A DNA stretch of 64,000 bases from SVTX01 sp045659745 (GTDB lineage Bacteria; Bacillota; Clostridia; Oscillospirales; CAG-272). A model generated the notes under the pieces. It ran no database searches. It was given only the letters and a program-made list of their open reading frames with translations, and was not told where the DNA came from. Positions 59,629 to 64,000 of this stretch are shown here, in pieces. Every line of letters starts with the position of its first letter. Positions within the stretch are counted from its first letter, which is position 1. The stretch covers positions 1 to 64,000 of the forward strand of contig JAZRCL010000097.1 of the NCBI GenBank assembly GCA_045659745.1, written 5' to 3'. The position numbers were made by a program, and so were the translations under genes.

Positions 59629-60486
59629 TCAGCTCTCAATAAGTCTCGCAATTTTCTGTCCGACGAAAAGTATCTTTCGCCCGAAATCCTTGCGCACGTA
59701 GCTTTCGCTCGGTACATCCCAAGCTCTGACCTCTATATTTATATATCCAATGTATCCTATCTCTGTGAGCGCACTCGCTACGGCATCCCAATCAATTTTG
59801 CCATCAAATGGCATCATATGTGAGTCGGTGTAGCTGTTGTTGTCGTGCGCGTGGACTGTCATAAGTCTGCCCTTGAGACACAAAATATCATTCACGGGTC
59901 TTCCCGAAATATTTGCATGACCAAAATCCCAGCAGACTCCCACGCCAAGCGCATCGGCAAGCGACAAAATCTCCGCCGCGGTACAGCCGAAAAGGTGGTC
60001 GCCGTCTCCTTCGCAGGAGCTTGCCATATTCTCAATACAGAGCTTTACTCCCTTTTTATCAGCATACTCGCGAATGGGTGTCAAAAATTCCATATTTGCT
60101 CTTGCCCACGTCTCCACGCTGAATCTTTTTTTGTGAAGCGCGATGGGGTGTATGACCGCAAGCGGTATGCCCATTGTCGCTGCCGCGTCTATCCCCGCTC
60201 TTACGTCGCGTGAATATCCCTCCATAGCCACCTTATCCATCGGGTCTGGCATATAAAACGGCAAATGACAGGACGGAATATCAAGATTTTTCTGCATAGC
60301 TCTCTGCTTTGCCGAATAAAGAACGGTCCTGTATGAATCGTCAGATGCTCTCAGGCTGTCAAACGACATATCAACACCGTCAAATCCGATCTCCGACATA
60401 TAATCTATCATTCCCGTGATTGAAAATCTTCCGTGCGGGTGATCCGAATATATTCTCGACGGTGCGCAAACCCTGATTTTTGACAT
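59629..60486 (-). CDS. sugar phosphate isomerase/epimerase (TIM barrel)
   Basis: A 285-residue TIM-barrel protein of the AP-endonuclease-2/xylose-isomerase-like superfamily. Metal-ligand-type motifs are VIHPIALHK near residue 113, LCIENMASS near 150, VCWDFGHANISG near 188, and TVHAHDNNSYTDSHMMPFDG near 213. It has no signal peptide. It leads the operon with cysS and gtrA (12 nt gap to cysS). Substrate unknown. Confidence 0.86.
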   Translation of the reverse strand: MSKIRVCAPSRIYSDHPHGRFSITGMIDYMSEIGFDGVDMSFDSLRASDDSYRTVLYSAKQRAMQKNLDIPSCHLPFYMPDPMDKVAMEGYSRDVRAGIDAAATMGIPLAVIHPIALHKKRFSVETWARANMEFLTPIREYADKKGVKLCIENMASSCEGDGDHLFGCTAAEILSLADALGVGVCWDFGHANISGRPVNDILCLKGRLMTVHAHDNNSYTDSHMMPFDGKIDWDAVASALTEIGYIGYINIEVRAWDVPSESYVRKDFGRKILFVGQKIARLIES

Positions 60487-60571
60487 GATATTCCTCCTTT
60501 TCCAAGTTTGTTTTGAAGTTTTGTAAGCTTAGCTGTCGCCCGGGCGGCGCCAACTGCTCATAGCTAATTTG

Positions 60572-60600
60572 ATTATATCAAAAAATCCAGTGTTTGTCAA
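60572..60600 (-). promoter_or_regulatory. sigma-A promoter of the isomerase-cysS-gtrA operon
   Basis: Minus-strand TTGACA (60595-60600), 17-nt spacer, TATAAT (60572-60577). The 323-bp divergent gap to serC also holds a small AAGGGGA/TCCCCTT hairpin (60618-60644) and the serC promoter, and nothing else I can identify. Confidence 0.88.
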
Positions 60601-60711
60601 TGATTTTCTGCAAGTTTAAGGGGATTGTAAGCCCTTCTCCCCTTGCGTAGAGCTTGAAATTTTTTATATAAAGTTTTTTGTGTGAAAATATACAAACTTG
60701 AAATTTATTTC

Positions 60712-60740
60712 TTGACTGGTATGCGGTTTTGATATATAAT
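60712..60740 (+). promoter_or_regulatory. promoter of serC-serA-nagB
   Basis: TTGACT (60712-60717), 17-nt spacer, TATAAT (60735-60740). The leader to serC is about 60 nt. Confidence 0.82.
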
Positions 60741-60809
60741 TAGTAGTGACAAGGGCTTTGCTCTTCAAACCGTAAGTCAAAGATATATTTCATTTGTGGA
60801 GGTTTTACC

Positions 60810-61907
60810 ATGAACAGAGTTTACAATTTTTCCGCAGGTCCCTCTATGCTTCCCGTCCCCGTGCTTGAGCGCGCGCAGAGTGAGCTTTTGTGCTACGGCA
60901 ATTCAGGTATGTCAGTAATGGAAATGAGCCACCGCTCCCCCGACTACGAGAAAATCATTGCAGATGCTGAAGCAAATCTCCGTTCGCTTATGAATATTCC
61001 CGATAATTACAAGGTGTTGTTCCTTCAGGGCGGCGCGTCAACGCAGTTCTCGGCAATACCTCTCAATCTCATAAACCTCAAGCCCGCCAAGAAGGCTCTT
61101 TACGCAGTTTCGGGTCAATTCTCGGGCAAGGCATACAAGGAAGCGCAGAAGATGGGCTTTAACGCAAAGTGTATCGCCACAACAAAGGACGAAAATTTCA
61201 CTCGCGTTCCCACTATCACAAGGGATATGGTAGATCAGGACGCTTCCTATCTGCACATCTGCTTTAATAACACAATCTACGGCACAAAGTTCCCCGAGCT
61301 CCCCGACGCAGGAGACGTTCCGATAGTTGCGGACCTTTCCTCCTGCATCATTTCCGAGCCTATTGACGTGTCAAAATTCGGCGTCATCTACGCAGGCGCG
61401 CAGAAGAATATGGCTCCTGCCGGTCTCACGCTCGTTATAGTGCGCGAGGACCTTCTCGGATATGCCGACGAGTCCATTCCCACCATGCTTGATTGGAAGG
61501 TTATGGCTGACAACGACTCCATGTATAACACTCCCCCCACGTACACCATTTATATGGCAGGACTAGTTTGCGAGTGGATTCTCTCCATCGGCGGTCTTGA
61601 CGTTATGAAGGAGATGAACTACAAGAAGGCAAATCTTCTTTACGATTACCTTGACAGTCAGTCTTACTACACCGCTCCCGTGCATAAAAACTCCCGCTCA
61701 CTTATGAACGTCACTTTTGTCACAGGAGACGCAGATCTTGATAAAAAGTTTGCATCCGAGGCGTCGGCGGCAGGGCTCAAGAACCTCAAGGGACACCGCT
61801 CGGTAGGCGGTATGAGAGCATCAATTTATAACGCTATGCCCTATGACGGAGTTGTCGCTCTCGTTGAGTTTATGAAAAAGTTCGCAGAAGAAAATCCCAA
61901 GGCGTAA
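60810..61907 (+). CDS. serC: phosphoserine aminotransferase
   Basis: A 365-residue PLP aminotransferase for the second step of serine synthesis (3-phosphohydroxypyruvate to phosphoserine). It begins YNFSAGPSMLPVPVLE, has FLQGGASTQFSAIP near residue 72, the PLP Lys in YAGAQKNMAPAG near 198, and ends in GHRSVGGMRASIYNAMP. GGAGG precedes the ATG. It is followed by serA after 20 nt; serB is not in the window. Confidence 0.97.
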   Translation: MNRVYNFSAGPSMLPVPVLERAQSELLCYGNSGMSVMEMSHRSPDYEKIIADAEANLRSLMNIPDNYKVLFLQGGASTQFSAIPLNLINLKPAKKALYAVSGQFSGKAYKEAQKMGFNAKCIATTKDENFTRVPTITRDMVDQDASYLHICFNNTIYGTKFPELPDAGDVPIVADLSSCIISEPIDVSKFGVIYAGAQKNMAPAGLTLVIVREDLLGYADESIPTMLDWKVMADNDSMYNTPPTYTIYMAGLVCEWILSIGGLDVMKEMNYKKANLLYDYLDSQSYYTAPVHKNSRSLMNVTFVTGDADLDKKFASEASAAGLKNLKGHRSVGGMRASIYNAMPYDGVVALVEFMKKFAEENPKA

Positions 61908-61927
61908 GCGCGAAAGGAAACTAAACT

Positions 61928-63079
61928 ATGAACATAAAGCTTCTCAATAAAATAGCAAAGGTCGGCACAAGCAGGCTCCCCGCTGACAGATACACGGTAG
62001 GTGAGGACGTCGGCGCGCCCGCGGGCATAATGGTGCGATCGGCGGCTATGCACGACTATGAATTTAACCCTGAGCTGCTCGCAATAGCAAGAGCAGGCGC
62101 GGGTGTAAACAACATTCCCCTTGACAGATGCACGGGAGAGGGTATTGTAGTCTTCAATACCCCAGGAGCAAACGCAAACGGAGTAAAGGAGCTTGCCATC
62201 TGCGGTCTTATGCTCGCATCCCGTGATATTGTGGGCGGAATAGAATGGGCGAAAACTCTCACGACCGACGTTGCAAAAACGGTCGAGAAGGGCAAGAGCC
62301 AGTTTGCAGGCACAGAAATAATGGGTAAAACTCTCGGAATTATAGGACTTGGCGCTATCGGTAAGCTGGTAGCTAATACCGCCGTCCATCTCGGAATGGA
62401 CGTCATTGGCTATGATCGCAACCTCACAGCCAACGGCAAATGGGATCTCGACCCCAGCGTCCGCAAGGGATCAACACACGAGATCATATACGCGCAATCC
62501 GACTTTATCTCGCTTCACGTCCCCTCCACCCCCGAGACCAAGGGAATGATAAACAAGGATACCATTGCGCTTATGAAGGACGGCGTCAAAATTCTCAATT
62601 TTGCTCGCGCAGATCTCGTAAACGCAGAAGACTTAAAGGCGGCTCTTGAGTGTGGCAAGGTGTCCGCATACGTCACCGACTTCCCCACCGAAGATGTTAT
62701 TGGAGTCAAGGGTGTTGTGGCTATTCCCCACCTTGGCGCGTCTACGGCAGAGTCCGAGGATAACTGTGCAATTATGGCTGCCACCCAGCTTGACGATTAT
62801 CTGACAAACGGCAACATCAAAAACAGCGTAAACTTTCCCGCAGTCTCAATGGAAAGAAGCACAGATTGCCGCATATGCGTCCTACACAAAAACACCCCCT
62901 CTATACTCTCGACAATTACCGAGATCCTCTCGGAGTGTGGGACAAATATTGAAAATATGGCAAGCAAATCTCGCGGCGACGCAGCATATACTATCCTTGA
63001 CGTCGTCGGATATGCAAATAACGATATTATCGCAAAGCTTAACTCTGCCGAGGGTATTATCCGAGTAAGAGTAATTTGA
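61928..63079 (+). CDS. serA: D-3-phosphoglycerate dehydrogenase
   Basis: A 383-residue NAD-dependent dehydrogenase for the first step of serine synthesis. The NAD loop is GLGAIGKLVANTA near residue 144, the catalytic Arg is in LNFARADLV near 223, and the catalytic His in IPHLGASTAESEDN near 272. The C-terminus (about 312-383) is one ACT-type domain for possible serine feedback. It is the short form, without the intervening domain of 530-residue enzymes. It pairs with serC upstream. Confidence 0.94.
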   Translation: MNIKLLNKIAKVGTSRLPADRYTVGEDVGAPAGIMVRSAAMHDYEFNPELLAIARAGAGVNNIPLDRCTGEGIVVFNTPGANANGVKELAICGLMLASRDIVGGIEWAKTLTTDVAKTVEKGKSQFAGTEIMGKTLGIIGLGAIGKLVANTAVHLGMDVIGYDRNLTANGKWDLDPSVRKGSTHEIIYAQSDFISLHVPSTPETKGMINKDTIALMKDGVKILNFARADLVNAEDLKAALECGKVSAYVTDFPTEDVIGVKGVVAIPHLGASTAESEDNCAIMAATQLDDYLTNGNIKNSVNFPAVSMERSTDCRICVLHKNTPSILSTITEILSECGTNIENMASKSRGDAAYTILDVVGYANNDIIAKLNSAEGIIRVRVI

Positions 63080-63096
63080 TTTTATGTGAGGTACAT

Positions 63097-63825
63097 ATGA
63101 AAGTTATTGTTGTAAAGGACTACAATGAAATGTCAAACAAGGCGGCAGAGATGCTCTCCGCAGTTATCAAAAACAAGCCTGATTGCGTGCTAGGACTCGC
63201 AACGGGAAGCACTCCCGAGGGGCTTTATGCAAATCTTGTGGAGCTTTACAAAAAGGGTGAGCTTGATTTTTCAAAGGTCAGCTCGGTAAACCTTGACGAG
63301 TATTATCCCATTTCCCCCGAAAACGACCAGAGCTACCGCTATTTTATGAATTATAATTTGTTCGACCACGTCAACATTGATAAAAGCAACACCCACGTGC
63401 CCAACGGTCTTGCAGAAGACGCAGAGGCGGCTTGCAAGGCTCACGAGGACACAATAGACCGTCTTGGCGGAATGGATATTCAGGTGCTCGGTATTGGTCA
63501 GAACGGGCATATCGGCTTTAATGAGCCTACAGATAACCCCGTTCCCTTCACACACGTTGAAAAGCTGACTGAAAGTACAATAAAGGCAAACGCGAGATTT
63601 TTTGAGTCCGAGGCTGACGTGCCCACCCACTCACTGACGATGGGAATACAGAGCATACTCAAGGCTCGCAGTATAGTAGTTCTCGCCTCGGGAAGCTCCA
63701 AGGCAAACGCTATACACGCTATGCTCAAGGAGGCTCCAACACCCCGCTGTCCCGCGTCTCTGCTTCACTCGCACCCCGACGTGACCGTCATCTGCGACGA
63801 GGCCGCGTACAGTCTTTGCAAATAA
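63097..63825 (+). CDS. nagB: glucosamine-6-phosphate deaminase
   Basis: A 242-residue deaminase that converts glucosamine 6-phosphate to fructose 6-phosphate and ammonia. Motifs are LGLATGSTPEGLYANLVE at residues 33-50, NLDEYYPI near 67 with the catalytic Asp, and GIGQNGHIGFNEP near 130. GAGGT lies 5 nt before the ATG at 63097, which was preferred over the longer frame. It lies 17 nt after serA and ends in a terminator. Its place in a serine operon is unexpected; no nagA is adjacent. Confidence 0.95.
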   Translation: MKVIVVKDYNEMSNKAAEMLSAVIKNKPDCVLGLATGSTPEGLYANLVELYKKGELDFSKVSSVNLDEYYPISPENDQSYRYFMNYNLFDHVNIDKSNTHVPNGLAEDAEAACKAHEDTIDRLGGMDIQVLGIGQNGHIGFNEPTDNPVPFTHVEKLTESTIKANARFFESEADVPTHSLTMGIQSILKARSIVVLASGSSKANAIHAMLKEAPTPRCPASLLHSHPDVTVICDEAAYSLCK

Positions 63826-63830
63826 TCTCA

Positions 63831-63858
63831 AGAGCTCCGACCAAGTCGGAGCTTTTTA
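63831..63858 (+). terminator. terminator of serC-serA-nagB
   Basis: A stem AGCTCCGAC/GTCGGAGCT with a 3-nt loop, followed by TTTT. Confidence 0.92.
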
Positions 63859-63875
63859 TATTTCAACCGTGAATA

Positions 63876-63904
63876 TTGACACGAATTGCCAAAAATGATA
63901 TAAT
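63876..63904 (+). promoter_or_regulatory. sigma-A promoter of the last gene
   Basis: TTGACA (63876-63881), 17-nt spacer, TATAAT (63899-63904), a perfect consensus. Confidence 0.92.
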
Positions 63905-63936
63905 ATATCTATAAATCTGGTAAGGAGGGACCGAAT

Positions 63937-64000
63937 ATGAAGACAAAGCGCAAATTTGTTATGTCAACGGCACAGATAATTTTGCTCAGCTTTATTATTG
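63937..64000 (+). CDS. N-terminus of a TrkH/KtrB-like potassium transporter (partial)
   Basis: The first 21 codons are visible: a basic start MKTKRKF, then MSTAQIILLSFII. This fits the opening of TrkH/KtrB potassium channels, where a PAQ-like motif begins the first helix. TAAGGAGGG precedes the ATG. The window ends here, so the identification rests on very little sequence. Confidence 0.5.
   Translation, partial: MKTKRKFVMSTAQIILLSFII

Noticed and set aside
60487..60809. T-box or riboswitch in the serC/isomerase divergent region
   Set aside because: No T-box motif, specifier loop or known aptamer pattern was found, only two promoters and a small hairpin.

Overview
This window looks like chromosomal DNA of an anaerobic, endospore-forming Clostridia-type Firmicute, probably an uncultured gut lineage. 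The evidence is the two sporulation genes spoIIR and spoIIE with matching sporulation-type promoters, a remA-rpoZ-priA-def-fmt-rsmB-rlmN-rsgA-thiN cluster in Firmicute order, a class III fructose-1,6-bisphosphatase, a tetrahydrofolate riboswitch, a CD1247-type zinc-ribbon protein, and many TTGACA-N17-TATAAT promoters. Most of the window is ordinary core genome. No phage, plasmid, CRISPR or defence module was seen.

Layout. 1-6.5 kb: an SGNH hydrolase, a MarR-HAD-DegV operon, a lone undecaprenyl-phosphate sugar transferase, and a U32 peptidase/uppP/RNase M5-like operon. 6.6-12.5 kb: a small accessory patch holding a zinc-ribbon membrane protein with a Glu/Pro repeat tail, a REP-associated transposase (RAYT) carrying its own palindromic repeat twice, a small lipoprotein, fbp (class III), a tRNA-Gln whose 3' end is built into a long palindrome, and a DUF4259 protein. 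12.5-25 kb: an MFS transporter, a YwaF-like membrane protein, a 1067-residue lipoprotein glycosidase on a Pro-Thr-Glu stalk, a patatin and PlsC-like lipid gene pair, gltS, a 153-bp fold-back element, and an ilvA-ridA-antiporter operon. 25-35 kb: spoIIR, a SLOG protein, spoIIE, a phosphoesterase/membrane protein/birA operon, and a THF riboswitch in front of a fused folate-transporter/FolC gene. 34.6-47 kb: an MBOAT/DHHW acyl-transfer pair, yfcE, efp, a CD1247-type protein, a 1688-residue alanine-rich helical lipoprotein and a YgiQ radical SAM protein. 47-57.5 kb (minus strand): a long housekeeping operon running yicC to thiN. 57.6-64 kb: a GtrA/cysS/TIM-barrel isomerase operon, serC-serA-nagB, and the first codons of a TrkH/KtrB-like potassium transporter.

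The most unusual points are these. The housekeeping operon lacks prpC and the kinase part of prkC exactly where they usually sit, but keeps a gene for the transmembrane and three-PASTA half; the gap carries a dispersed hairpin repeat that occurs twice more in the window. The folate transporter subunit is fused to folylpolyglutamate synthase and has a credible internal start. The tRNA-Gln 3' end lies in a near-perfect fold-back. A RAYT gene contains two oppositely oriented copies of a 27-bp palindromic repeat. The giant lipoprotein is close to 1300 residues of charged alanine-rich helix followed by Cys-rich and beta-rich modules. Function assignments are from visible motifs and known gene order; no database search was possible.
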